NCBI GenBank assembly: GCA_910575105.1
Contig: CAJTDK010000023.1
Span: forward strand, 1 to 54,648
Length of the DNA stretch: 54,648 bases
Direction of reading: 5' to 3'
From: Lachnospiraceae bacterium
Lineage (GTDB): Bacteria > Bacillota > Clostridia > Lachnospirales > Lachnospiraceae
Under the pieces are notes generated by a model. That model saw only the letters and a list, made by a program, of their open reading frames with translations. It was not told where the DNA came from and did not search any database. This document shows positions 21,282 through 30,621 of the stretch, piece by piece. Within the stretch, counting starts at the first letter, position 1, and each line of letters starts with the position of its first letter. The translations under genes and the position numbers were made by a program.

Positions 21282-22856
21282 TTATGCTGCTACGATCTTT
21301 TCTCCGGGGTTCTTTGCAATTCCGCGGAAGTCCCTTACGGCGATCCCCCAGTCAAGATAAATGTCCCACTGGAAGCCCAAAACGCCGGGCGTTTCCATGC
21401 GTCTTACGGTCGGGGTTTCCTGCCCGTTCAAATAGTCCACCTGGATGTGCTTCGCGCTGGCGGTATTTGCAACCATGAACCACGGTACGGCGTTTTCCCC
21501 TGCAAGGGCGTTAAGGACCGGCGTCTGAATAATATTGATCGGGTAGTTGTACAGCGGGTTAATATCGTTGTTATTGCTGCCTACGACCTGGGCGCTGTGC
21601 AGAATAACTGCAAGCTCAAACTCGTAGCCAACCGGCACAATAATGTGCTGCGGCGTAATATAAATCGCCTCTCCGAACTGGTCTTTCTGCCGCTGCATCT
21701 GTAAAATAATACTCTGGATCGAAGCCTGGGAAGGCTTGCAGCCGGTCTTAATCAGATTGTTGTGCTTCGCGTCGAAAAGGTTTACGCCGTCGAAAATCTT
21801 CCCGTTATTGTAAAGCAAGCCGTACACCTGCTTATCAATGGTTTTCTTCGCGGCCTGGGCGTAAAGTCCGGGAACCTCGGTTAAAAAGCCGATATCGTCG
21901 TTAATGAACGCCTGGCGGGTCATGCTGAATGTGCGCCCGTAGGTATCCAGCTTACGGTTCGGCAGCAGCTCCGTCCTCGGCTTGTCCGGCTTAAGCTCTC
22001 CGTTTTCGGGAACCAGTAAAAAGTCGCCCATGCCTCCGATCACGTACTCGTGGTCTGCCGTGGTCTTGAAGTCCTTCAGGCTGCCCTTCGTGGTCCATGC
22101 CTGGAAGGTCGTGGGTACTGCGTTGTAAAGCTGCACAATGCTTTTCCGGATCGTGTTGTCAAGGATCGCCGGAAAGGCCGACGTAGGGTTGTAGAACTGG
22201 CGGCAAAGCTCGCCGTACATCTCGTCGGGGTCCATCCGTAAAAGGGTTCTTACGTCGCGCCCGTCCCTGCTCAAACACTCAATACCCAGATCCCGCAGGC
22301 TCATGGATCTAAGCTCCTGCGCTCCGTCTGCCGGGTTCTCAACGGAAACGCCCGCCCGCATCATAAGTGCGTCGGTTGCTCTCTCTCTGAACGTGTCGCC
22401 CTCGTCCCTCGTAACCTGGACGCCCACCGGGCTGCCGGTCTGCCTCATGCTGTCAAGGATCGCGCTGCGTACCTGCTCCATGGTGGAACCGTTGCGGACG
22501 TACTCCGTAGGGTCAATGTCAAAATCTCTGCAAAGCGCCATAATCTCCGCTGCGCGGGTGCGCTCTGCCTCTGCTGCCCTCTGGCCGTCCTGGGGCGCCC
22601 CTGCTGCCGCTGTAGCCGTCTGGGCGGTGTTTCCCTGGGGTAATGCTGCCGGGGGCGCTGACGGCGCTCCTGCGCCTCCTGCAAGCCCTCTTTCCTGGGC
22701 GTCGATCTCTGCCTGGGCGTCGTCGATCTCGCGCTGCAGGTCGTTAAACTGTGCCTGCTCCTCCGCCGTCAGCGCCCGGTTCCCGTCCGCTTTGGCGGCG
22801 TTCACAATGGCCTGCTGCTTCAGCATGGCGGCTTCTTTTCTCTGTTTCGGTGTCAT
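21282..22856 (-). CDS. Major capsid protein with N-terminal scaffold-like domain
   Basis: This is a 524-residue protein. Residues ~1-60 are a charged coiled coil (EEQAQFNDLQREIDDAQAEIDAQERG) followed by an Ala/Gly/Pro-rich linker; this resembles the delta/scaffold domain that the protease removes. The rest has the major capsid pattern (MYGELCRQFYNPTSAFPAILDNTIRKSI, RTFSMTRQAFINDDIGFL, VPWFMVANT). It lies between the prohead protease and DUF2190 genes. Confidence 0.88.
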   Translation of the reverse strand: MTPKQRKEAAMLKQQAIVNAAKADGNRALTAEEQAQFNDLQREIDDAQAEIDAQERGLAGGAGAPSAPPAALPQGNTAQTATAAAGAPQDGQRAAEAERTRAAEIMALCRDFDIDPTEYVRNGSTMEQVRSAILDSMRQTGSPVGVQVTRDEGDTFRERATDALMMRAGVSVENPADGAQELRSMSLRDLGIECLSRDGRDVRTLLRMDPDEMYGELCRQFYNPTSAFPAILDNTIRKSIVQLYNAVPTTFQAWTTKGSLKDFKTTADHEYVIGGMGDFLLVPENGELKPDKPRTELLPNRKLDTYGRTFSMTRQAFINDDIGFLTEVPGLYAQAAKKTIDKQVYGLLYNNGKIFDGVNLFDAKHNNLIKTGCKPSQASIQSIILQMQRQKDQFGEAIYITPQHIIVPVGYEFELAVILHSAQVVGSNNNDINPLYNYPINIIQTPVLNALAGENAVPWFMVANTASAKHIQVDYLNGQETPTVRRMETPGVLGFQWDIYLDWGIAVRDFRGIAKNPGEKIVAA

Positions 22857-22868
22857 GTGGTCTACCTC

Positions 22869-23402
22869 CTATTTTCTGTTTTTATTTATTTGAAGCTGTG
22901 CCTCAAAGCAAGTTAAAGTTTCCGGAGCCTTTGGTTTCTGCTCCCTTAAGTTACGCCCTACTCCGACGGTAGCGTCCGCCGGTACGCTTACTATGCTTAT
23001 CTCGTAAGGCATCCACTCTCTTGCGACGTCGCAAGGGCCGTTAAAGCGTCCGTCGGTGGATACCTTCCCCGGCATAACTTCCTCAATCACGCCGATCTTG
23101 TACCCAACGGAAACGCCCTTAAGCGTCCCGCCTTTTACCTTCTGGAAAATAACCTCGCTTTTTTCGTCGCTGTCAAATTCTACCTCAGCCATGCCGCGCT
23201 GGTTCTCAATCCATGCCCGGTTAATTTTGCCTATAACCTTATCCCGGTTATGGTTGAAAAGAAGGACGCCTATGCTGTTAAGCCTGGTAAGGTCAACGGC
23301 TGCCGGGTTATGGTCTAAAATCTCCTTCCCCCAGAAACGCTCGTAGGGTTCTTCCGAAGAAAAGGAAAGAATAAACTTTCGCTCGTTCCCCTCGCCCTCC
23401 AT
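22869..23402 (-). CDS. HK97-type prohead protease
   Basis: This protease cleaves capsid scaffold regions during maturation. Family features are ERKFILSFSSEEPYERFWGKEILDH, LFNHNRDKVIGKI with the likely catalytic His, GGTLKGVSVGYKI with the Ser region, and WMPYEISIVSVPADATVGVGR. The start is uncertain. The family usually begins about ten residues before RAFSTATIRAMEGEG, but no ATG/GTG/TTG lies there; the ATG at 23402 is the first. The frame is open to 23630 across the portal gene's end. The palindrome copy 2 lies inside (codons for Cys-Asp-Val-Ala). Confidence 0.85.
   Translation of the reverse strand: MEGEGNERKFILSFSSEEPYERFWGKEILDHNPAAVDLTRLNSIGVLLFNHNRDKVIGKINRAWIENQRGMAEVEFDSDEKSEVIFQKVKGGTLKGVSVGYKIGVIEEVMPGKVSTDGRFNGPCDVAREWMPYEISIVSVPADATVGVGRNLREQKPKAPETLTCFEAQLQINKNRK
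23021..23034. promoter_or_regulatory. Palindrome TTGCGACGTCGCAA, copy 2
   Basis: The same perfect 14-bp palindrome as at 1388-1401 lies inside the prohead protease gene, where it encodes Cys-Asp-Val-Ala. Being inside a gene it may be a silencing or auxiliary site, or have another role. Confidence 0.4.
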
Positions 23403-23421
23403 GGCGCGTATGGTTGCCGTA

Positions 23422-25065
23422 CTAAACGCCCTTGTTTGATTCTCCCTCCTGCTGTCCGTTGCCGGCTGCTGGCTGTTCTGCCGGCTGGTTCCCTGGCTGC
23501 TGTCCTGCCGGCTGCCCTGGGGGCTGGTTTCCGCCGCCCTGGTCTGCGGGTACTGGTACGGCTGCCGGGTCCTGCTTGTCTTTTTCGTCTGCAGGGGTAA
23601 GGTCTGCTTCTGTTCTGTCAAATATAACACCTCCCATCTCTAAGCCTTTTTCCCTGGCGTATTCCAAAACGGCGACGGTTTCGTCTATCTGCTCTTTCCA
23701 GTCTTTGCCGTTCTCCGCCGCGATCTGCTGGTATGTCTTTTGTCCGGTCTGCAACGCGATCTTTGTTGCCATGGCCTCTTTGCTTGGGTCTATCCACTTT
23801 TTCGGGGCTGCCACCCATTCGTGCTTAAAATATTTCTGCTTATCTTCCCAAAATCCGGGAATATTGAACAGGCCGGAAAGAACGCCGGAAATTATGAAGG
23901 TTTCGTATACCTCATCCATCACAACCTCCTGCAGCAGCTCTATGTCCTCTATGTAGGTCTGGCCGTCCTCAATAATTCCCTGGCGGGCGCTGCTGTAATT
24001 GCTCTGACTCATGTCGCGGCTCGTGGCCTCGTAGCTTAAGCCCTGCCCGGCTCCTATGAGCCGCTGCTGCAGCTTGATGTAGCTGGCGGCGTCCGTCGCC
24101 TGCCCGGTCGGGTTTACGACCTGGATCTCGTCCCCGGCGTTAAGCTCCTTTATCATGCCGGGGCTGATCCGCTTCCCGTCGTAGTCCTCACGCGGCCTGC
24201 TGTCCTGGTTTATGCCCCTCGCAAAATTCCCCGTTGTGGGAATAATCTTTTTTACGAAAACCGCAAGGCAGGCGGCTATACGCTCCTTTACGCTTACGGC
24301 TGTCATAAACTCGTTTGCGTCCCTTACCCTGGTAATGGTGGGGGCCAGGTCGCTCATCTCGCGCACCTGGGATGGGCGGTCCTTCGTGAAGAAATAAATA
24401 ATATCCTTCGCCGGAACGTATACGGGGTCGATCTGCCCGAAGCCGTCTACGTTATACTGCCTTATCCAATAGCCGACCGGCTTGTTATAGGTGTTAAGCT
24501 CTATTCCTCCAATAACGCGGCACTTCGGGTTATGCGGCGCCACTCTACCGGTGTCCAGCTCGTCAACCTCCAGCGCCTGCAACTTAAAGGGAAGAAGGCC
24601 GCCGCCGGTGTAGCATTTCTTAAAAAGGATTCCGCCGTCTACTTTCTTCCGGCGCTCCGCCATTCTAAGCATCTGGTTAAAGCTCTGCGTTTCGGTTACG
24701 TCGCAATTTTTCCGCTTGCACCACTCCGCCCAGGCTTCCTGGATTTTTTTATTAAGGGTTTCGCTGCTGGTCCTCGCCCGAAGCGTCCAGCCGTGGCCTA
24801 CTACGTTCCGGCGGTAAGCCCCGATTATGCTGTTCGCCATGTCGCTGTTTCGTTCAAGGTCCCGCGCCCTTGCGCGGATCGTGTCCCTGCTGTAACGGTC
24901 CGTTTGCTCCGCGCTCTGGTTATAAGCCACCCACCCGGCGTTAAGCCGGTCGTAGCTTCCGGCGTCATAGTGGCGCTGTTCGTCCAGGTACTGCCGCCAC
25001 GCTTCCCGCCTGGCTCCTGCTGCCGGGGAAATGAAGCCGATTATATTGTCTAAAAAATTACTCAA
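23422..25065 (-). CDS. Portal protein, lambda family
   Basis: This 547-residue protein forms the dodecameric portal through which DNA enters the head. It has the lambda gpB-type pattern: RDLERNSDMANSIIGAYRRNVVGHGWTLRART near residue 70, VDGGILFKKCYTGGG, and later EATSRDMSQSNYSSARQGIIEDGQ. The C-terminal ~60 residues are Gly/Pro/Gln repeats (QPPGQPAGQQPGNQPAEQ), unusual and probably disordered. It overlaps the protease frame at its 3' end. Confidence 0.93.
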   Translation of the reverse strand: MSNFLDNIIGFISPAAGARREAWRQYLDEQRHYDAGSYDRLNAGWVAYNQSAEQTDRYSRDTIRARARDLERNSDMANSIIGAYRRNVVGHGWTLRARTSSETLNKKIQEAWAEWCKRKNCDVTETQSFNQMLRMAERRKKVDGGILFKKCYTGGGLLPFKLQALEVDELDTGRVAPHNPKCRVIGGIELNTYNKPVGYWIRQYNVDGFGQIDPVYVPAKDIIYFFTKDRPSQVREMSDLAPTITRVRDANEFMTAVSVKERIAACLAVFVKKIIPTTGNFARGINQDSRPREDYDGKRISPGMIKELNAGDEIQVVNPTGQATDAASYIKLQQRLIGAGQGLSYEATSRDMSQSNYSSARQGIIEDGQTYIEDIELLQEVVMDEVYETFIISGVLSGLFNIPGFWEDKQKYFKHEWVAAPKKWIDPSKEAMATKIALQTGQKTYQQIAAENGKDWKEQIDETVAVLEYAREKGLEMGGVIFDRTEADLTPADEKDKQDPAAVPVPADQGGGNQPPGQPAGQQPGNQPAEQPAAGNGQQEGESNKGV

Positions 25066-25076
25066 CTTTTGCCCTC

Positions 25077-25298
25077 CTATCTCCGGTCAAATACTGCGAC
25101 GTAGCAATCGTCCAAAAAGCCCGGCGTAGTTCCGGCGGCCTGCGCCATAAGGTCGTTCTTAATCTTGTATAGCGTGTTAAGGTCTGCCCGGTTAAGCTGC
25201 CGGGAACCGATTTTATAACTTTGCCCTCCTACGCAAATAGCGTAAATAGCGTTATTTACTTCGGTAAGCATTTCCTGCGCTGTCATCTGTTGTTCCAC
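25077..25298 (-). CDS. gpW-like head-tail connector
   Basis: This 73-residue protein sits between terminase and portal. It matches the short lambda gpW type: an N-terminal helix MLTEVNNAIYAICVGGQSYKIGSRQLNRADL followed by LNTLYKIKNDLMAQ. gpW fills the portal channel after packaging and provides the site for tail attachment. Confidence 0.85.
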   Translation of the reverse strand: MEQQMTAQEMLTEVNNAIYAICVGGQSYKIGSRQLNRADLNTLYKIKNDLMAQAAGTTPGFLDDCYVAVFDRR

Positions 25299-25313
25299 CC
25301 GGTTTCCTCCTTC

Positions 25314-27227
25314 CTATAGCCAGCTCTCGTTTTGGCTGATCCATTCTTCCTCCGGCGTGTACTGCTCCTTCTTTTCCGGCTGCGCCTGCTGCTGCTCGCC
25401 CTGCAAATGAAGCATCCGGACGCCCATGGTGTCGGCTGCTGCCATAGCGTATACTTCGGCATCTAAATAATGGTTGTCTGCGTGGCTGTGCTTCGGCACC
25501 CATTTAAGCCGGGGCTTGCTGTTTCCGTTCTTAACGAGGATTTTATGCTCCGCCGTTACCTGCTCGGCGTATTCTTCGTCGCAGCCCTGGTAAACCATCC
25601 AACTTGCCCGCCCGTTTTTCTTATGCATCCTGCTGGCGATCATGTCCTTATACTTGTCGCCGTCAACTATAACAAGCTCCATTCCGTATGCCCTGGATGC
25701 CTCTCTGTTTATGGTGCTTATTTTGAAATGGCTTTGCATGGGGTTACTGGAACCTTTGGCCGGTTTCGCCCAGTCCATATTGTCGACGCAAAAATCGTAA
25801 ACCGCGTCGGCCTCGTAGCCGGAGTCTATGAAGCAAAGGTTTACTATTGCAACGCCGCCGCCCTCCGTCTTATATTCAAGGTTCATAATTTTCTCAACCT
25901 CAGCCAGGTTGTATGCCTGGCCGTGGGCTACGTTCTGGCTTGTAACGTAATCGCCCCAGGCTCTTATGGTCCAATATACGCAGCTCTCTTGAACATCTAC
26001 GCCGCCGGTAAGTAGCTTCGCCCATCCTGGGACTATAAACTCCGGTAGCTCCGTCTGCCTATCTAAAACCAGCTCTTTGCTGGTCTTTAGCTTGGTATCT
26101 TCCCACGGTTCCGCAAGCCAGGAATTTACAAAGTTTTGAAGCTGCTCCGGATCGTCTTTACTGTCCATAAATTCCTTCGCAATTTCTGAAAAGCGGACAA
26201 AGGGGCTATAAAGCACGTTTATCCAAAAGCAAACCTTTTTTACGAACCGGGTTCTTTGCCTTACCGTTTCCCAGTGTCCCTTCTTTACGGCCTGCTGCTT
26301 CTGCGCGTCTGAAATAATGCAGCCGCATTCCTGGCAAACGTAAAAGGCAAACTCCGCCCGGTCCGCGTTGCTTAAGCCTTCCGACTCGTCTACCGGCTCC
26401 AATGTGCCGAGCTTCTCCTTTATGGCTTCCTCGCCGTATGCTTCCACCAGGTCCTTATCCTTGCCCGGCCACTTAAGGTTGTCAAAGATAAGCTCTATAA
26501 ACTCCCCGCAGTGCGGGCATGGTATGAAGAAATGCTTTTCCGCGTCTGCCCCTTCCTTCGCCTTCCATATGTGGTTCGTGCGTATGGTCGGGGTGCTGGT
26601 TATGTAGACCTTGCTGTTTCGGAAAGTGTGTGTACGTTCTTTCGCCAGGCTGATCGGGTCGGCCTCCTTCTTGCTGGCTCCTGGGTACTTGTCTACTTCG
26701 TCAAGAAAAAGATACTTCATGGCAAAGGAAGCAAGGCCGGAAGGGCTGTTACTCCAAACAAGTTTTATAAACATATCATCAAAGTCAAGCTCCAGGTTGC
26801 TGCTGTTCTTGTCGTACTTTTTGTAAAGCGTCGGCGTGCTTTCAATCATGGGCTTTATTCTTTTTTCCGATACGCTGTTCGCCATGGTTTCCGTCGGGTA
26901 AACAACTTCAACCGGTGAGGGGTCCTGCTGGATCGCGTAGCCTAACATATTAAGCTCGACCTCCGTCCCGCCTACCTGCGTACACTTGCAAAAAATAATT
27001 TCTTCCGTTTCGTAGTTTAGAAGCTCATTCATTATCTCTACAAGGTACGGCGTCCGCTCGTTATTCCATGGACCTGGTTCCGCGCTGGTCCTGCTGTCAA
27101 GCATCCTGTACTGCTCCGCCCACTCGGATACCGTCATTTCTTCCGGGGGGTTTAAGTATTCAAGCGCGGCTTTTTGGTACTGCTTGCAATCGTATTTTCT
27201 TATGCGTAGCTGTTTAGGCTTCTGCAC
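25314..27227 (-). CDS. Terminase large subunit, gpA family
   Basis: This ~637-residue packaging ATPase/nuclease is gpA-like: PPEEMTVSEWAEQYRMLDSRTSAEPGPW, then CTQVGGTEVELNMLGYAIQQDPSPVEVVYPT (ATPase region), KYLFLDEVDKYPGASKKEADP (Walker-B-like DE) and a zinc pair CPHCGEF … CQECGCI. The nuclease region includes AWGDYVTSQNVAHGQ and CFIDSGYEADAVYDF. I prefer the GTG at 27227, which overlaps the small subunit by 14 nt; a TTG at 27284 is also in frame. gpA-type terminases usually cut at cos sites. Confidence 0.92.
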   Translation of the reverse strand: MQKPKQLRIRKYDCKQYQKAALEYLNPPEEMTVSEWAEQYRMLDSRTSAEPGPWNNERTPYLVEIMNELLNYETEEIIFCKCTQVGGTEVELNMLGYAIQQDPSPVEVVYPTETMANSVSEKRIKPMIESTPTLYKKYDKNSSNLELDFDDMFIKLVWSNSPSGLASFAMKYLFLDEVDKYPGASKKEADPISLAKERTHTFRNSKVYITSTPTIRTNHIWKAKEGADAEKHFFIPCPHCGEFIELIFDNLKWPGKDKDLVEAYGEEAIKEKLGTLEPVDESEGLSNADRAEFAFYVCQECGCIISDAQKQQAVKKGHWETVRQRTRFVKKVCFWINVLYSPFVRFSEIAKEFMDSKDDPEQLQNFVNSWLAEPWEDTKLKTSKELVLDRQTELPEFIVPGWAKLLTGGVDVQESCVYWTIRAWGDYVTSQNVAHGQAYNLAEVEKIMNLEYKTEGGGVAIVNLCFIDSGYEADAVYDFCVDNMDWAKPAKGSSNPMQSHFKISTINREASRAYGMELVIVDGDKYKDMIASRMHKKNGRASWMVYQGCDEEYAEQVTAEHKILVKNGNSKPRLKWVPKHSHADNHYLDAEVYAMAAADTMGVRMLHLQGEQQQAQPEKKEQYTPEEEWISQNESWL

Positions 27228-27783
27228 GGTTCTTCTTTGCCTTTTTCTCCCCCGGTTCCTCCGGTACGCAACCGGAAACAACAAAAGCCCGAAGCATACG
27301 CTTTACTTCGGCATTCATCTCCTTCTCTACGCGGCGGGCCTCCAACGGTTCCAGGCTGTCGCTGATCATGCTTACAAGCCGGGAAGGAATACTTAACGCG
27401 AAGCGCTTAAACGTAACAAAAAATTTCTGGTAATCCAGCGCCACTTCCTCAACGTCAACATATTTCCCGGCGGCGATCTCCGCCCTCATGCGGTGCATCT
27501 CTCCCTGGCTTTCCTTCAAGGCGATTTCCGCCTCCAGCTTCTGCTGCCTTAACTCCGTTTCCTTTTCGGATTTCCCCTTGCCGTATGCCTTATCGCTCAA
27601 ATATTGAATGTACGTTTTAATGGTCGGCACCAGCTCGTAACGCCTGCCCTCTCCGGGGATCTCCGTAGTCTTAACTACGCCCTCCTGGGTAAGCTGCTGT
27701 ACTCTCCGGACGGTAACGCCGAAAATCTGAGCTATGACCTCAACCTTTACGAACTGGCCGCCGTTGTTTTTTTCTTCCGCCAT
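27214..27783 (-). CDS. Terminase small subunit, Nu1-like
   Basis: This 189-residue protein starts at ATG 27783, sharing a base with the methyltransferase stop. Residues ~10-45 form a winged-helix DNA-recognition domain (VKVEVIAQIFGVTVRRVQQLTQEGVV). A coiled coil follows (EKETELRQQKLEAEIALKESQGEMHRM), then a dimerisation/terminase-contact region. It recognises the phage genome for packaging by the gpA-like subunit. Confidence 0.88.
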   Translation of the reverse strand: MAEEKNNGGQFVKVEVIAQIFGVTVRRVQQLTQEGVVKTTEIPGEGRRYELVPTIKTYIQYLSDKAYGKGKSEKETELRQQKLEAEIALKESQGEMHRMRAEIAAGKYVDVEEVALDYQKFFVTFKRFALSIPSRLVSMISDSLEPLEARRVEKEMNAEVKRMLRAFVVSGCVPEEPGEKKAKKNRAEA

Positions 27784-29129
27784 TACTCTCCGCCCTCCCT
27801 TACTCTTACGGCTTTCTGGCCGGTGTATTCCTCCCAACGGTCTAAAATAATATCGCAGTACTTTTCGTTGATCTCCATAAGGTACGCGCTGCGGTTTAGC
27901 TGCTCGCAAGCGATCAGCGTCGTCCCGCTGCCTCCGAAGAAGTCAGCTACGCTGTCCCCGTACTTGCTGCTGTTGGAAATTAGCCGCCCGAAAAGGGATA
28001 CGGGCTTCATTGTCGGGTGCTTATCGCTGCGGGCTGGTTTCTTCTCGTATAAGACCGTTGTGTCCTGCTGCAGCTTCTCCCGGATGCCCTCAATGTATGC
28101 CACAAGCTCCGCTTTCTTCATGGCTGTAAAGTCTATGTCGTCCTCAATGAAAACGGTATCTTGCCCGCGTCCGCCTCCGAAGTAATGACCGGCGCCTTCC
28201 TTCCAACCGTAAAGAATAGGCTCATGCCGCCAGTGGTAATCCTGGCGGCCTATAACAAACTGGTTTTTCTCCCATATAAGCGTCTGCGCCTGGTAAAAGC
28301 CCGCCTCCCTCATGGCGGTTCGGAAGTTTATACCCTCGCTGTCGGCGTGGAAAATGTAAACCGAACAGCCGGGCCGCGCTGCTTCGTTGAAATTACAAAA
28401 CGCCTTGTACAGAAAACTGTAAAAGGCGTTATCGCTCATCTTGTCGTTTTGGATTTCATTGCTGGTCCTGGTTTTATTCCGTTTATAGGAACGCTCCAGG
28501 CTCTTGTCTTTGGTTTCGTAATCTACGTTATAGGGCGGGTCGGTGATGATAAGGTCCGCCGCTGCGCCCTCCATAAGCCGCTCAACGTCGGAAAGGTCCG
28601 TAGCGTCGCCGCACATCAGCCGGTGGCTGCCTAACTGCCAAATATCGCCGGGGCGCGTCCGTATCTCCGTAAGCTCCTTCAGCTTCTCGTCCGGGTCGTA
28701 GCCGTCGTCGTTTGCCTCCTGGGTAAGCTCAACGGCTGCAAAGAGCTTTTCGATCTCGTCGCCGTCGAAGCCGGTAAGGTTCACGTTATAGTCTGCCTTA
28801 TCTAAATCAATCAATAAATCTTTTAAGGCTGCCTCGTCCCATTCGCCGGTTATTTTGTTCAAGGCAATATTAAGCGCCTTTTCCCTGGTCTTGTCCATCT
28901 CAACAAGAATACAGTCCGCCTCCGTATAGCCTAAATCAAGCATAACCGTGCGGCGCTGGTGGCCGCCTATGATGGTATTGTCTGAATTTATAATAATCGG
29001 GTCAACGTACCCAAATTCTTCTATGCTGGCGGCTATGCGCTGGTATTCCGGATCGCTGGGTATCAGCGCTTTACGCGGATTATACTCCGCCGGTTTAAGG
29101 TCTGAAAGGTTCCGTTTTATCAGCTCCAT
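27783..29129 (-). CDS. ParB-domain/DNA adenine (or N4-cytosine) methyltransferase fusion
   Basis: This 448-residue protein has a ParB/Srx-like N-terminal domain (YNPRKAL … IIGGHQRRTVMLDLGY, residues ~1-130). A beta-class methyltransferase follows, with the catalytic motif DPPY (TDPPYNVDYETKD) first and the cofactor motif DFFGGSGTT near the end. Phages use such enzymes to protect DNA or alter regulation. The ATG at 29129 follows GGAAGGAGGG; the upstream in-frame codons are not needed. No restriction gene is adjacent. It heads the late operon, directly before terminase. Confidence 0.92.
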   Translation of the reverse strand: MELIKRNLSDLKPAEYNPRKALIPSDPEYQRIAASIEEFGYVDPIIINSDNTIIGGHQRRTVMLDLGYTEADCILVEMDKTREKALNIALNKITGEWDEAALKDLLIDLDKADYNVNLTGFDGDEIEKLFAAVELTQEANDDGYDPDEKLKELTEIRTRPGDIWQLGSHRLMCGDATDLSDVERLMEGAAADLIITDPPYNVDYETKDKSLERSYKRNKTRTSNEIQNDKMSDNAFYSFLYKAFCNFNEAARPGCSVYIFHADSEGINFRTAMREAGFYQAQTLIWEKNQFVIGRQDYHWRHEPILYGWKEGAGHYFGGGRGQDTVFIEDDIDFTAMKKAELVAYIEGIREKLQQDTTVLYEKKPARSDKHPTMKPVSLFGRLISNSSKYGDSVADFFGGSGTTLIACEQLNRSAYLMEINEKYCDIILDRWEEYTGQKAVRVREGGE

Positions 29130-29827
29130 GGTTCCGTTTTCCCTCCTTCCTATGCTTCGCGTAACGAAAAGCAAAATTTTTTTTCGATTTCAGCGCCGAA
29201 AATACTGCGCCTTCCCCGCCCCGCATGGCTTTTTAGGTCTTGGAAGTACCTTTTAATTTTTGTGCGGGTATACCTCCGCGCTGCGCTGTTCGCCTGGCTG
29301 CCTTGCGTCCTGGCTCTTTGCTTACGCTGTGCGCTGTGTGCCGTGGCTGCCCTTGCCTCCCTTGCCTCAATGCCTGCGCCGTGCTGTGCCTGCGTCGCCT
29401 GCCTTGTGTCATGCTCCTATGTATGCCTTGCCCCTTCTCTTGTGCCTGGCCTGCTGTGTCCTCTCTGTATGCTATGCTGCTATGCCTTGCTCTGTATGTA
29501 TAATAATAGACGTACTTTATACCCTGCTATTATGGGGTGTGCATAAATAATGCCCCTATAATACGCCTATATAATAGGGGGTGTATAAAATAGGGGCTTA
29601 TTTCCTGGCTTATATGCGGGGGTGCTGTTCTTTATTTCCCATGCTACTATAATAGCACACTTAAAAGTCCAATAGAGTCCGAACTTTAAAAAAGCCGCCG
29701 AAGCCTTGTATATACTGGCTTTCCTGCGCTTCCCCTGGGTGTAAAAATGCCCCGTAAAAATTCCCCTTGTAAAAAATGCGGGAAAAAATACGGGGTATTA
29801 TATGAGGGTATCATAGGGGGGCTATAT
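29130..29827. other. Gene-free 700-bp stretch ahead of the packaging genes
   Basis: No gene is convincing here. From about 29280 to 29500 the sequence is low-complexity, with GCCT/CTGC words on the plus strand, and open in all plus frames but with no ribosome site. From 29525 to 29600 it holds two similar blocks, TATTATGGGGTGTGCATAA and TAATAGGGGGTGTATAAA, and the inverted pair CCCCTAT/ATAGGGG. The place (before terminase, after the late regulator) suits a late promoter and the packaging (cos) site. Confidence 0.5.
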
Positions 29828-30334
29828 TCAACCGGCCTTTTTGTACTCCCTTAAAATCTGGCGGACCTTTTTATACTGCAATAGTTTTTCCAGCCCTTTA
29901 TCCTGGTAGGAAAAAAGCGAGCTTCGGCTTAAATTTAACTCGCGCTCAATGGCCGCCCAGGGCTTGCAATCAATAAAGCGAAGCTCCAACACCATCCGCT
30001 CCGTGCTGCTTTCCTCTAAGAAGTCCATAATATCCATGACTTTCAAAAGGGCTTTTTCTACCCGGCTTTTTTGGCTCTCTATCCGGGTTTCGATCTCGCT
30101 CATGCGGTAAACGAAAGAAGCGGCGCCGGGTCCGACCTTGTTTGTGCCTCCGTAATTTACCGGAGAATAACCGTAGCCGCCTATAGGGGTAGCCATTTCT
30201 TCCTGGATATTTTTAAGCCGTCTTTCAAGCTGCGTTCTCTTAATGCGGCCCGCGTAATACTGGTTTAAATACTGCTTTAGCAGCTCCTTATCCTCGTTTC
30301 TTTCGTTTTTCCGCTGTTTATTTTTCTGATCCAT
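29828..30334 (-). CDS. Late transcription regulator, RinA/ArpU-like (sigma region-4 type)
   Basis: This 168-residue protein has a basic, helical N-terminus and a C-terminal helix-turn-helix (STERMVLELRFIDCKPWAAIERELNLSRSSLFSYQDKGLEKLL) like region 4 of sigma factors. Proteins of this kind end the early operon in many Firmicutes phages and switch on late genes. It stands just before the large gap upstream of the packaging operon, which supports that role. Confidence 0.85.
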   Translation of the reverse strand: MDQKNKQRKNERNEDKELLKQYLNQYYAGRIKRTQLERRLKNIQEEMATPIGGYGYSPVNYGGTNKVGPGAASFVYRMSEIETRIESQKSRVEKALLKVMDIMDFLEESSTERMVLELRFIDCKPWAAIERELNLSRSSLFSYQDKGLEKLLQYKKVRQILREYKKAG

Positions 30335-30348
30335 CGGCTTCGTTCTCC

Positions 30349-30621
30349 TTATTCGTTTTTCTGCTCGGATCTGTCTAACTCAGCCGCCAAAAAATAAACC
30401 TTGCCGCCGAAAACCTTAAGCCGATACAATTCCCGCTTTTTCTGGTCCCAGTCTGAAATGGGAATACCTCTTTTTTGAAGAATTGCAAGGCTGTTATTGA
30501 TTCCGGCCACCAATGTGGCAATAGGTAAATTTTCAAGCATTTCCTGCGCCTGCCTGGGGTCGTTTAAGTTCGGCCCCTTCGCCTTCCCGTGCTTTATGGC
30601 TCTTGCCTGCTTTCTGTTCAC
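30349..30621 (-). CDS. Hypothetical phage protein
   Basis: This 90-residue protein has a basic start (MNRKQARAIKHGKAKG) and then PIATLVAGINNSLAILQKRGIPISDWDQKKRELYRLKVFGGKVYFLAAE. This is a pattern I associate with small proteins next to the late regulator in Firmicutes phages. Function is unknown. It is separated by 14 nt from the regulator gene. Confidence 0.65.
   Translation of the reverse strand: MNRKQARAIKHGKAKGPNLNDPRQAQEMLENLPIATLVAGINNSLAILQKRGIPISDWDQKKRELYRLKVFGGKVYFLAAELDRSEQKNE

Noticed and set aside
29240-29550. Several overlapping plus-strand ORFs of 87-96 residues in the pre-terminase gap
   Set aside because: They arise from low-complexity GCCT/CTGC sequence, lack ribosome sites, are open in all frames together and have Cys/Ala/Leu-only composition.
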